DNA from: Clostridia bacterium
GTDB taxonomy: Bacteria; Bacillota_A; Clostridia; Christensenellales; CAG-138
Assembly (NCBI GenBank): GCA_017553815.1
Contig: JAFZJT010000277.1
Span: forward strand, 1 to 18,635
Direction of reading: 5' to 3'
DNA: 18,635 nt
In this document: one piece after another, positions 6,277 to 13,142 of the stretch
Layout of the letters: each line of letters starts with the position of its first letter
Position numbering within the stretch: position 1 is the stretch's first letter
Notes under the pieces: generated by a model
What the model was told of the DNA's origin: nothing
Seen by the model: the letters and a program-made list of their open reading frames with translations, nothing else
Database searches by the model: none
Translations under genes and position numbers: made by a program

Positions 6277-7236
6277 ATGAAAGAAAAACGAATGATCAAT
6301 ATAAAAAAGCTTGCCGTTTCCGCGCTTGCAGCGGCACTGCTCCTTACTTTGCCGCTTGCTGCGGGCTGCTCGGGCGGAAAGGGGATACCGCTCGATAAGG
6401 TGCTTGCGGTGGCCGACTTCGCGGCGGTGAATCCCGTTTATCACCAAGACCCGTTATACGATATATTCGTAGGCATGAGCGTGGATACGGAGCCGGATAA
6501 AGCGGGAACAACGCGAAAATGCATACTCGGCGGTCGGGAATATGAGCTGCATTACAGATGCACGCGCTCGCATTCGATCGGAGGCATAAATTATTATGAA
6601 TATGCCGTCGATCCCAATGGGGTGGACGTGATCGATCCGTACATGGATCAAAGCCCCATCGGGTTCTATCCGAGCGGCGCGCTTGCGTTTATCGACAACT
6701 ACTGTTTTGAGCCGAAGCTTGAGCTTGAGATCGCGGGGACGGCCAATGCGGATACGATCCGCGCCGCTGTCGAAAAGCTGCTTGGGAGCGCGGTCGATTT
6801 TGATGCGTTTGAGCGCTTCGAGAGCGCATTTGAGCAGTTTAAGAGCGCCCGGGAAAGAGCGGAATTCGCAACATGGGGCTATTACGATATGCGCTGGTTC
6901 AACGAGGAAAACGGGGAAGCGCTGCCCGGCGCGGTCACGGCAAGGGTGACGCAGCGCGGACAGCTTATCAAGGTTGAGGCGACCGAGGCGCGCGAGCCCA
7001 TTACCCTGCCGGACGGCTTTGACTTCGAGCCCTACCTTGAGGCCATCGAGAAGAAGGCGCGCAAGCTCTGCCGCAATAACGATGAAGACACGGAGATTGA
7101 AATAACGGAGTATTCGGCAACTATGATCAACGGCGCGCCGTACGTTTTTGCTCGGGTGCGCGTTTCGTTCGACAGCTTCACTTTTCCCGATGAAAATTAC
7201 GCCAATAATGCCGAGTTTGCGGTGCCGATAGAATGA
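6277..7236 (+). CDS. Lipoprotein of unknown function
   Basis: A 319-residue exported lipoprotein. A basic start (MKEKRMINIKK), a hydrophobic stretch (about residues 12-26) and a lipobox LAAGC put the lipidated cysteine at residue 31, so the mature protein is anchored to the outer face of the membrane. The rest is soluble, acidic and mixed alpha/beta, with no motif I recognise. The region around 170-200 (FDAFERFESAFEQFKSARER) looks helical and amphipathic. Start ATG 6277 follows GGAG (6265-6268) with 8-nt spacing. It lies downstream of the transporter but across a terminator and about 700 bp of repeats. It lacks BMP substrate-binding protein features, so it should not be called the transporter's binding protein. 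The stop codon lies in AATGAG, the start of the next repeat copy. Confidence 0.75.
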   Translation: MKEKRMINIKKLAVSALAAALLLTLPLAAGCSGGKGIPLDKVLAVADFAAVNPVYHQDPLYDIFVGMSVDTEPDKAGTTRKCILGGREYELHYRCTRSHSIGGINYYEYAVDPNGVDVIDPYMDQSPIGFYPSGALAFIDNYCFEPKLELEIAGTANADTIRAAVEKLLGSAVDFDAFERFESAFEQFKSARERAEFATWGYYDMRWFNEENGEALPGAVTARVTQRGQLIKVEATEAREPITLPDGFDFEPYLEAIEKKARKLCRNNDEDTEIEITEYSATMINGAPYVFARVRVSFDSFTFPDENYANNAEFAVPIE

Positions 7237-7345
7237 GATTCGCCTGCGGCGCGTGATGCTTGCCGTTGGAAAATGAAGACGCTTCGCTAATGAAGAAATG
7301 AAGACGCCTTCGGCTAATGAAGTGTGCCTTCGGCACATTGAGGAA

Positions 7346-7449
7346 GAAATTCCGAAGGAATTTCCACCTCAATTCGCAAAGTGAATTTCACTTGCGCAGC
7401 AAATTTCACCTGCCGCAGGCAGATTTCACTCGGCGAAGCCGAATTTCAC
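7346..7449. repeat. Left inverted repeat flanking pyrG
   Basis: The reverse complement of this segment matches 9313-9414. It gives the same succession of palindromes (TCGGC, CTGCC, TTGC and a fourth imperfect unit), the same GTGAAAT separators, then TTGAGGTGGAAATTCC-TTC-GGAATTTC. Differences fall mainly in loops and in the fourth unit. Confidence 0.85.
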
Positions 7450-7470
7450 CCATTCGCCATGGGGGCTCCC

Positions 7471-7503
7471 GAAAAAAACGCTTCGACTTGCTCCGCTTTT
7501 TTC
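7471..7503 (+). terminator. Terminator-like hairpin ahead of the pyrG promoter
   Basis: Stem GAAAAAA (7471-7477) / TTTTTTC (7497-7503) with inner GC (7480-7481) / GC (7495-7496) and a 13-nt loop TTCGACTTGCTCC, followed by TTTTC. The reverse complement of the loop matches the conserved loop GAAGTCAATCGAA at 9 of 13 positions, so this may be a diverged inverted relative. It would separate lipoprotein transcription from pyrG. Confidence 0.5.
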
Positions 7504-7560
7504 TTTTCTCATTTCCCTGCAAATCCCCCCTATATTTGCCTTCATCCCCCGTTTTCCGTG

Positions 7561-7589
7561 TTTACTTTTCCCGCCGTTCCTGCTATAAT
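7561..7589 (+). promoter_or_regulatory. pyrG promoter
   Basis: -35 TTTACT (7561-7566), 17-bp spacer, extended -10 TGCTATAAT with TATAAT at 7584-7589. The predicted 5' end near 7594-7597 does not begin with the GGGC run used for CTP-sensitive reiterative transcription in Bacillus pyrG. Confidence 0.85.
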
Positions 7590-7608
7590 GTAGATTGTGA
7601 TTTTGTGT

Positions 7609-7639
7609 GCATTTGCCGCCGGCTTTTTTGCGGCGATGC
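7609..7639 (+). other. Hairpin in the pyrG leader
   Basis: GCAT (7609-7612) / ATGC (7636-7639) and GCCGC (7615-7619) / GCGGC (7630-7634) form a stem with a small internal loop and a loop containing six T. TTTGCC (7612-7617) could instead pair with GGCAAA (7648-7653). No terminator is evident before the RBS, so a regulatory role is speculative. Confidence 0.3.
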
Positions 7640-7712
7640 GGTCAGCAGGCAAACAATAATGCTATCAGGCGGAGGGCAAAACAGGGCTTTTTCGCCGTCA
7701 GAGGAGGAAAAC

Positions 7713-9314
7713 ATGGATACCAAGCTTATTTTCGTCACGGGAGGCGTCGTTTCGAGCCTCGGCAAGGGCATCACGGCGGCCGCGCTCGGAAGGCTTCTCA
7801 AGGCGAGGGGTTACAGCGTTTCGATCATGAAGCTCGACCCCTATCTCAACGTCGACCCCGGCACGATGAACCCCTACCAGCACGGCGAAGTGTTCGTGAC
7901 CGACGACGGCGCGGAGACCGACCTCGATATCGGCCATTACGAGCGCTTTATAAACGAGGATCTGACCAAGCTGAACAACACCACCACGGGTCAGATCTAC
8001 TCCGCGGTTATCGATCGCGAGCGCAGCGGCGGCTACAACGGCGGCACGGTGCAGGTCATACCGCATATTACGGACGAGATAAAGCTTCGCATCCGCAGGG
8101 CAATGACCACGCTCAAGCCCGACGTCATGCTTGTTGAAATCGGCGGCACCGTCGGCGATATCGAGAGCCAGCCCTTCCTTGAGGCGATCCGTCAGCTCAA
8201 GACCCAGCTCGGCGCGGGGGATTGCTGCTTCATCCACGTTACCCTCGTTCCCTATCTTTCCGCATCGGGCGAGCTCAAGACCAAGCCGACTCAGCACTCG
8301 GTAAAGGAGCTGCAGAGCATCGGCATTCAGCCCGATATAATCGTTTTAAGAAGCGACTACCCGCTCGATCGGAGCATCCGCGCCAAGATCGGCCTCTTCT
8401 GCAACACCGCGGTGGAGAACGTTATCGAGAATCTCAACGCGCGCTCGCTGTATGAGGTGCCGCTGATGCTCGAGGAACAGGGTCTCTGCACCGCCGTTAT
8501 CAAGCATCTCGGACTTGAGGATCGCGCACCGGACCTCGCCGAATGGAAGGCGATGGTCGAGGCCGACCTCGCTCCAGAGAAAGAGTGCACGATAGGCCTT
8601 GTGGGCAAATACGTTGAGCTGCACGACGCATATCTTTCGGTCGCCGAGGCGCTGCACCACAGCGGCATCGCAAACAACGCCCGCGTGAAGATAAAATGGA
8701 TCGCGGCGGAGAGCCTTGAGAGCGGCGACCCCGAGAGCATCCTTTCGGATGTGGACGGCATACTCGTTCCCGGCGGCTTCGGCGAAAGGGGCCTTGAGGG
8801 AATGATGATCGCGGCTCGCTATGCGCGCGAAAAGGGCATCCCCTATTTCGGCATCTGCCTCGGAATGCAGATCGCAGTCGTCGAGTTCGCAAGGAACGTG
8901 CTCGGCTGGAAGGACGCGCATTCCACCGAGGTTGATTTCAACACCAAGCACCCCGTCGTTGCCTTGATGGAGGACCAGATAAACAATCTCGACCGCATCG
9001 GCGGCACGCTCCGCCTCGGCAGCTACACCTGCCGCCTTGAGAAGGGCAGCCATTCTATGGAGCACTACGGCGCGGAGGAGATCCACGAGCGCCATAGGCA
9101 CCGCTACGAATTCAACAACGAATTCACCGAGGATTTCAGGCGCGCCGGACTGATGTTCGCGGGCTGGAACCCGAGAAGGGGCCTTGCCGAGATAGTCGAG
9201 CTTCCGACCCACCCGTGGTTCGTGGGCGTTCAGTTCCACCCCGAGTTTAAGTCGAGACCCGATAACGCACATCCGCTGTTTAGGGGGTTTGTGGCGGCAG
9301 CGTTGAATAAATGA
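7713..9314 (+). CDS. pyrG: CTP synthase
   Basis: A 533-residue cytosolic enzyme that aminates UTP to CTP with glutamine and ATP; length matches the family (about 535). The N-terminal amidoligase domain (residues 1-265) starts [17 protein letters not shown] with its P-loop and carries the conserved [20 protein letters not shown] and GGTVGDIES stretches. The C-terminal class I glutamine amidotransferase domain has the PGGFGERG loop (353-360), nucleophile Cys382 in GICLGMQ and the His509/Glu511 pair in QFHPEF. All key residues are present. The ATG at 7713 follows GAGGAGG (7701-7707), 5 nt away; longer in-frame extension runs through repeat and promoter. It has its own promoter and is not in an operon here. 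The gene is bracketed by inverted repeats, and its TGA stop is the first bases of the right one. Confidence 0.98.
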   Translation: MDTKLIFVTGGVVSSLGKGITAAALGRLLKARGYSVSIMKLDPYLNVDPGTMNPYQHGEVFVTDDGAETDLDIGHYERFINEDLTKLNNTTTGQIYSAVIDRERSGGYNGGTVQVIPHITDEIKLRIRRAMTTLKPDVMLVEIGGTVGDIESQPFLEAIRQLKTQLGAGDCCFIHVTLVPYLSASGELKTKPTQHSVKELQSIGIQPDIIVLRSDYPLDRSIRAKIGLFCNTAVENVIENLNARSLYEVPLMLEEQGLCTAVIKHLGLEDRAPDLAEWKAMVEADLAPEKECTIGLVGKYVELHDAYLSVAEALHHSGIANNARVKIKWIAAESLESGDPESILSDVDGILVPGGFGERGLEGMMIAARYAREKGIPYFGICLGMQIAVVEFARNVLGWKDAHSTEVDFNTKHPVVALMEDQINNLDRIGGTLRLGSYTCRLEKGSHSMEHYGAEEIHERHRHRYEFNNEFTEDFRRAGLMFAGWNPRRGLAEIVELPTHPWFVGVQFHPEFKSRPDNAHPLFRGFVAAALNK

Positions 9315-9414
9315 GATTCGGCTTCGCCGAGTGAAATCTGCCTTCGGCAGGTGAAATTTGCTTCGCAAGTGAAATTCGCTGCGCGAGTTGAGGTGGAAAT
9401 TCCTTCGGAATTTC
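9313..9414. repeat. Right inverted repeat flanking pyrG
   Basis: Inverted partner of 7346-7449. It contains the same ordered palindromes with mostly TTC loops where the left copy (read on its minus strand) has TGC or TTC. It begins inside the pyrG stop codon. Confidence 0.85.
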
Positions 9415-9424
9415 AATTAAAAGA

Positions 9425-9459
9425 GAGAAAAACACGAAGTCAATCGAATCGTTTTTCTC
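9425..9459. repeat. Conserved-loop hairpin, copy 5 (inner pairs broken)
   Basis: 9-bp stem GAGAAAAAC (9425-9433) / GTTTTTCTC (9451-9459). The two inner pairs are lost (AC against TC), but the loop GAAGTCAATCGAA (9436-9448) is unchanged. Confidence 0.85.
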
Positions 9460-9510
9460 AGGACGCCCTCCGCAGGAGCCTCCGCGGCGAGCGGGAAATG
9501 CGAACCCATA

Positions 9511-9578
9511 AGCCTTCTCCTCGAGGAGAAGGTGGCTGAGGCGGAGCAACGCTCCGCGAAGACGGATGAGGTGTACAC
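9511..9578. repeat. Second, unrelated repeat unit embedded in copy F
   Basis: A perfect 20-nt palindrome CCTTCTCCTC/GAGGAGAAGG, then GTGGC, a hairpin GCGGAGC-AAC-GCTCCGC, then GACGGATGAGGTGTA. This resembles a layout I recall as common in intergenic DNA of gut Clostridia (hairpin, tggc, variable hairpin, gacggatgagg). That resemblance is from memory, not from a search. Confidence 0.6.
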
Positions 9579-9620
9579 CTGCGCAAATCCCGTTAGGGAT
9601 TTGAAACAGATTAGAATCAA

Positions 9621-9653
9621 AGAAAAATGCGAAGTCAATCGAAGCATTTTTCT
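9621..9653. repeat. Conserved-loop hairpin, copy 6 (ATGC/GCAT stem)
   Basis: Perfect 10-bp stem AGAAAAATGC (9621-9630) / GCATTTTTCT (9644-9653), loop GAAGTCAATCGAA (9631-9643). Confidence 0.9.
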
Positions 9654-9690
9654 CAGGACGCCCCTCCGCAGGAGCCTCCGCGGCGAGGGG

Positions 9691-9717
9691 AAAATGCGAA
9701 GTCAATCGAAGCATTTT
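9691..9717. repeat. Conserved-loop hairpin, copy 7 (ATGC/GCAT stem)
   Basis: 7-bp stem AAAATGC (9691-9697) / GCATTTT (9711-9717), loop GAAGTCAATCGAA (9698-9710). Confidence 0.88.
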
Positions 9718-9770
9718 TCTCAGGAGCCCCTCCGGCGAGGAGCAACCGAAAGGGAGATTCATTCGTTACA

Positions 9771-9794
9771 TATCGGGGGATAAAAAACCCGATA
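9771..9794. repeat. Inverted repeat upstream of the DUF1858 gene
   Basis: TATCGGG (9771-9777) / CCCGATA (9788-9794) with a 10-nt A-rich loop. There is no U-run after it on the plus strand. It could be an operator or a leader hairpin; no clear promoter was recognised nearby. Confidence 0.4.
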
Positions 9795-9883
9795 CTAAGA
9801 TACAGGCGCTTTTGAAAACGCGAACGCGCCGACTCTCAACGAAAACCAAAACCAAAAACCAACACCCGAAAGGAGATACAGCA

Positions 9884-10081
9884 ATGGAAATCAACAAGAA
9901 AATGACCATCGAAGAGATCATCAACGTCGACAAGAGGATCGCAAACGTCCTCATGGCCAGCGGTATGCACTGCCTCGGCTGCGTCATGGCCAGCGGTGAA
10001 AACCTCGAGCAGGCCTGCGGCGTTCACGGCATAAACTGCGATGAGCTCGTTGACCGCATCAACGCGATGCTCGCCGAATAA
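9884..10081 (+). CDS. DUF1858 / hybrid-cluster-protein-associated redox disulfide protein
   Basis: A 65-residue cytosolic protein that fits the DUF1858 family in whole. It opens with KMTIEEIINVDKRIANVL and carries the diagnostic paired cysteines in GMHCLGC (residues about 27-33), followed by ASGENLEQACGVHGIN and a short C-terminal helix. The C-x-x-C pair is the presumed redox-active disulfide; two further cysteines lie near residues 44 and 51. Relatives are often encoded near hybrid-cluster protein or other anaerobic redox genes, but no such neighbour is here, so the partner is unknown. ATG 9884 follows AGGAGA (9871-9876) at 7 nt. It is monocistronic, with a strong terminator 18 bp after the stop. 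Confidence 0.88.
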   Translation: MEINKKMTIEEIINVDKRIANVLMASGMHCLGCVMASGENLEQACGVHGINCDELVDRINAMLAE

Positions 10082-10098
10082 TTAGGGCAAAACAGCAT

Positions 10099-10130
10099 AA
10101 AGGGCGTTCCCCACGGGGTTCGCCCTTTTT
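10099..10130 (+). terminator. Rho-independent terminator after the DUF1858 gene
   Basis: Stem AAAGGGCG (10099-10106) / CGCCCTTT (10121-10128) with further CCCC/GGGG complementarity inside the loop, ending in a run of five T (10126-10130). Confidence 0.9.
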
Positions 10131-10366
10131 AAATCATTACCCTTAATAAATATATTCGCATTATCAGCCTCCGCCGTGGATAGATGCCTCCGCAAAACCG
10201 TCATATAAGCGTAGGGGCAAGGATGCGGGCGTACCATCGGTATGATGCGCCTTATGCATCACGGCGCGCCTCCCCTCAAGCAAAAAGTAAACGGCGAGCG
10301 GCAAAAATTGCGGTGAAAAATCCGCCTTCGCCGTTCGCAAAAACTCAACTCAAGGACTTTTTTTCA
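10131..10366. other. Upstream region of the sigma factor gene
   Basis: No gene or convincing promoter. It includes a dyad TGATGC (10242-10247) / GCATCA (10255-10260), possibly a relic of the ATGATG-type array family. Confidence 0.35.
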
Positions 10367-10852
10367 ATGGATCAACGGACTTACGACCGCTTTTTCAGCA
10401 CGGCTGCCGACATGCGCGGCGATTTTTTCGCCTACGCTTTTTCGATCACAAAAACTCGCGAGGACGCCGAGGACGCAGTACATAACGCAATAATCAAGGC
10501 TTTCGACGGCCTTCCCGCTCTGCGCAGCCATAAAAAGCTGAAGCCATGGCTGTTCAGCATCCTCCGAAACGAGTGCCTTTCGATGCTGCGGCAGAAAAAA
10601 CGCTTTACTCCGCTTGAAGAGGAGCTGCCCGCTCCCGCGGAGCGCAGTGAGGACAGCCTAGACATTGAAAACTGCGTCGCCGTCCTCGGCACGGAGCTTC
10701 GCGAGGCGGTGGTGCTGTACTATAATCTCGGCTACTCGACCGCCGAGATAGCCAAGCTGACAGGAACGCCGCGCAGCACGGTCATGAGCAGGCTTGCCCG
10801 CGCAAGGGAATTGATCAAAAAACGGCTTGAAGGAGAAAAATATGACGGATAA
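10367..10852 (+). CDS. RNA polymerase sigma-70 family factor, ECF-like
   Basis: A 161-residue sigma factor with region 2 (about residues 8-78: AFSITKTREDAEDAVHNAII, then the -10-contacting PWLFSILRNECLSMLR) and region 4 (about 105-155: a helix-turn-helix in LGYSTAEIAKLTGTPRSTVM followed by SRLARARELIKKRL). Regions 1 and 3 are absent, as expected for ECF factors. ATG 10367 is chosen over an upstream in-frame ATG at 10184 because AAGGA (10352-10356) precedes it and homology begins here. The stop overlaps the start of the next gene by 11 nt, so the two are translationally coupled. This implies a sigma/anti-sigma pair. Its target promoters cannot be read from this window, and no self-promoter was found. 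Confidence 0.88.
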   Translation: MDQRTYDRFFSTAADMRGDFFAYAFSITKTREDAEDAVHNAIIKAFDGLPALRSHKKLKPWLFSILRNECLSMLRQKKRFTPLEEELPAPAERSEDSLDIENCVAVLGTELREAVVLYYNLGYSTAEIAKLTGTPRSTVMSRLARARELIKKRLEGEKYDG

Positions 10853-12902
10853 TATTGAAAAACTTATTAAGGAGCGCGCGGATGCGTTCGTTCCGCCGAT
10901 GAGCGAAGGCTATGCGGATATGATCGGATCCACCGTTTCAAAGCTCAGGGAGAAAGTCGCTGAGCGCGAAACAACGGTCAAGAGCGCAAGAAGCTTCGTT
11001 AAGCCCCTCTTGGCCGCTGCCGCCGCTGTGGTGATGCTGTTTGCCGCCGCTGCTGCCGTGTTCTTTGCCCGCCCCGCGCTTGCCGCGGAGATACCCGGCG
11101 TTAATAAGCTCGTCTATGCCGCCGCTCCCCAAAAGGAGGCGAGCGAGGCCGACAGCGAGCGGATAGAAAAGCTGATCGAGGAAGCGTTTCATTCGCTCAT
11201 CTTCGCGGACTACGACAGCGCGAGGCGCTGTTTCCGCGACGGCTATATGACTCAGCGCGAAAACTACCTTGCTGCGCTGTATCTTTATGCGGCATTCAAC
11301 GATTATGGGGATTTCTCCGAAGATGTTCGCCCGGAAGTGGGCGAAGCCGCGCAGCTTGAGCTCGGCGAGCTTCAAGCGGAGCAAAAGGCGTTCAGCTTCA
11401 CCGTGCGCTTTACTTTGAATATTATGTCAGTCCATGCGCAATGGGGCGGCGGGGAGGAAGCCGATATGATCGGCTCTCCGGAATGCGTCGTTTCCGTTTG
11501 GGAAAACAAGGACGGAATGTTTATCGAGCGCATCGAGATACTTGCTGAAGATTATCAATATCTTATCGAAGACGGTCGCAGGCCGCTTACCGATAATATT
11601 CCTTCCACGGAGGAAGGCTTCGCGCTCGTGCCGATAGATGAGGCTATCTTCGATTATATTTGGTTCTATTCGGAGTATTTCGGCGTGAATTACAGGATCG
11701 ATAGGCTCAAGCGCATCATCGCGGAGCTTGAAGCGAGCCCCGCTGCGCCCGAGGATAAGTCGGCGCGCCTCAATATTCTTCAAACGGCGCTTGAAAAGGC
11801 CGAGAGGGCGATCGTGACCGACCATCTGCCCTACGAGGAGATCGCGGAGGAGCTTATGTACCGCTTCTATCTCGGAGGAGTAAGCGGCGAAATGAGCGAT
11901 TTTTCGGATATTCTTGAGCATAATGAGGCTACCGATCTCTTCCTCGTGGAGGCGTATCACAACGCGGAATTGACGGCGCTCGGATTGTTGACACGCTATG
12001 ATTCGGTAAAAGTCATAGTGCAGCTCAACGAGATGCTTGAGGAAACGGACGAATTCATTAAGGCGAAATTCGGGTACAATTACGAGCTTCCGTACCGTTT
12101 TGAATTTGATGAAAACAATGAGGAAATCATAGTCGAATCGGGAAGTTGGTCTACCACCTTGACGATTCGCAAGGGCGAAAGCGGTTTGATTATCGTTGCC
12201 GTTGAACCGACGTATGCTAAGGATCTTTATTTCACAATGATAAAGCCCACGGCCGAGAAATACAAGGCTCAGGGCTATTCATGGCAGGAGGCGGGGCGGA
12301 TGGTCGCCGAGGAGCTGCACGAGCGGAATCTTCGCTCCTTGGAATGGCTTGAGAACGAGGCGAAGAAAACGCCGGAGGAGCGCGCGAGGGAATCGGCAGC
12401 GAGCCTTGCGGGCGAGCTGATGTATCAATACTGGCACAGCAGTCGGGGCATTACGGATTCCGCCGTGAATGAATTCACGGAGCGCACCGAACAGACCGAT
12501 CTGTTCCTGTGGGACACGCTTCTTGCGGCGGAGAGTGCGCTGCTCGGCGTGAGGGAACTGCAGTTCGATACGGTCGAACGCGGAACAGGGGAGATCGTCG
12601 AGATATTCGAGCAAGCCGGCGAGATGATCAAAGCCCTGATCCATACCTGCGTTGACGTGAAAGGCGACGGCATAAAACGCATCGAGCAGGATATAATTCT
12701 GACCGTTCGATTGAGCGATTCGGAGTACAGGATCATTAGCTTTGAAAACCCCTCCGAGGACTGCGTTTTCTTAAAGGAGCTGGAGCAGATCGCCGAAGGG
12801 TACAAAAACCAAGGCTATTCGTGGGAGGCTGCGGGGCGCATGGCCTATGAGGAGATCCACGAAAGGCTCGTGCGCGAAGCAAGCCCTGCAAACGGGGGCT
12901 GA
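10842..12902 (+). CDS. Probable anti-sigma membrane protein with two tandem extracellular modules
   Basis: A 686-residue single-pass protein. Residues 1-52 are a cytoplasmic charged segment suited to binding the sigma factor. One membrane helix (about 54-76) follows, then a large external part starting ALAAEIPGVNKLVYA, similar to the juxtamembrane segment of anti-sigma proteins in Clostridia. The external part has a unique section (about 105-325) and two related modules (about 333-495 and 522-676). Each begins with ELMY, has TDLFL early, and ends with QGYSW-x2-AGRM-x3-E-x-HER (477-494 and 657-674). The two QGYSW motifs lie exactly 180 residues apart. ATG 10842 overlaps the sigma gene; GGAG lies just upstream within the sigma gene's end. 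Anti-sigma function is inferred from gene order and topology. The modules are unrecognised and may sense an envelope signal. No clear terminator follows. Confidence 0.7.
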   Translation: MTDNIEKLIKERADAFVPPMSEGYADMIGSTVSKLREKVAERETTVKSARSFVKPLLAAAAAVVMLFAAAAAVFFARPALAAEIPGVNKLVYAAAPQKEASEADSERIEKLIEEAFHSLIFADYDSARRCFRDGYMTQRENYLAALYLYAAFNDYGDFSEDVRPEVGEAAQLELGELQAEQKAFSFTVRFTLNIMSVHAQWGGGEEADMIGSPECVVSVWENKDGMFIERIEILAEDYQYLIEDGRRPLTDNIPSTEEGFALVPIDEAIFDYIWFYSEYFGVNYRIDRLKRIIAELEASPAAPEDKSARLNILQTALEKAERAIVTDHLPYEEIAEELMYRFYLGGVSGEMSDFSDILEHNEATDLFLVEAYHNAELTALGLLTRYDSVKVIVQLNEMLEETDEFIKAKFGYNYELPYRFEFDENNEEIIVESGSWSTTLTIRKGESGLIIVAVEPTYAKDLYFTMIKPTAEKYKAQGYSWQEAGRMVAEELHERNLRSLEWLENEAKKTPEERARESAASLAGELMYQYWHSSRGITDSAVNEFTERTEQTDLFLWDTLLAAESALLGVRELQFDTVERGTGEIVEIFEQAGEMIKALIHTCVDVKGDGIKRIEQDIILTVRLSDSEYRIISFENPSEDCVFLKELEQIAEGYKNQGYSWEAAGRMAYEEIHERLVREASPANGG

Positions 12903-13080
12903 TAAACGTATTCAACCGAACGGAAGAACCAGATTCCAACGATGATTTGATTCGCGCCGCGGCAAAGCCGCGTCGCTCCGCAATCACTCGCTGTTCGCTG
13001 TTCGCCTGCGGCGTGCGGAAGAACGCGGAGCATACCCGTCAGCAGCTCGGCGCTATGCGAACATTTAACAGGTAACGGTA
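12903..13080. other. Intergenic region between convergent genes
   Basis: No gene. It has the hairpin CGCGGC-AAA-GCCGCG (12958-12972) and CGCC-TGC-GGCG near 13005, in the same triloop style as the repeat arrays but without their separator words. No terminator for the sigma operon was identified. Confidence 0.4.
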
Positions 13081-13109
13081 AAAGCCGCGTCGGCATGACC
13101 GACGCGGCT
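13078..13109 (-). terminator. Terminator of the DUF695/RraB-like gene
   Basis: 11-bp perfect stem AGCCGCGTCGG (13083-13093) / CCGACGCGGCT (13099-13109), loop 5 nt. Read on the minus strand the stem is followed by TTTA. It may also stop plus-strand readthrough from the sigma operon. Confidence 0.75.
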
Positions 13110-13142
13110 CGATTCTTCCTTTATTCTATTTGGTAAATCGGC

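Larger units (their letters stand above)
7237..7503. repeat. Composite hairpin-rich element, copy E
   Basis: The left arm has AATGAAG words with GCC-TTC-GGC style palindromes and GTGCC-TTC-GGCAC. The centre TTGAGGAAGAAATTCC / GGAATTTCCACCTCAA is nearly self-complementary. The right arm is a clean inverted array: ATTTCAC at 7385, 7403, 7423 and 7443, separated by TTGC-GCA-GCAA, CTGCC-GCA-GGCAG and TCGGC-GAA-GCCGA. It ends in CATTCGCCATGGGGGCTC and the hairpin at 7471-7503. Confidence 0.85.
9313..9735. repeat. Composite hairpin-rich element, copy F
   Basis: Left array of GTGAAAT (9331, 9351, 9369) with TCGGC-TTC-GCCGA, CTGCC-TTC-GGCAG, TTGC-TTC-GCAA and TCGC-TGC-GCGA, then TTGAGGTGGAAATTCC-TTC-GGAATTTC. 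Three conserved-loop hairpins (9425, 9621, 9691) follow, joined by CCCTCCGCAGGAGCCTCCGC linkers, with a different repeat unit embedded at 9511-9578. A hairpin CAAATCCC-GTTA-GGGATTTG lies at about 9584-9603. No gene is supported in this gap (9315-9883). Confidence 0.85.

Noticed and set aside
6277..7236. Lipoprotein as the transporter's binding protein
   Set aside because: It lacks BMP-family motifs and lies beyond a terminator and about 700 bp of repeats.
7385..7449. CRISPR-like array of ATTTCAC with different spacers
   Set aside because: The repeat is only 7 nt, spacers are 11-13 nt and each spacer is itself a palindrome. No cas genes are present. This is not a CRISPR array.
9612..9783. Open frames through the repeats, e.g. 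translating as MRSQSKHF or EVNRSIF
   Set aside because: They arise because the same hairpin recurs in several copies. They lack ribosome binding sites and shift frame between copies.
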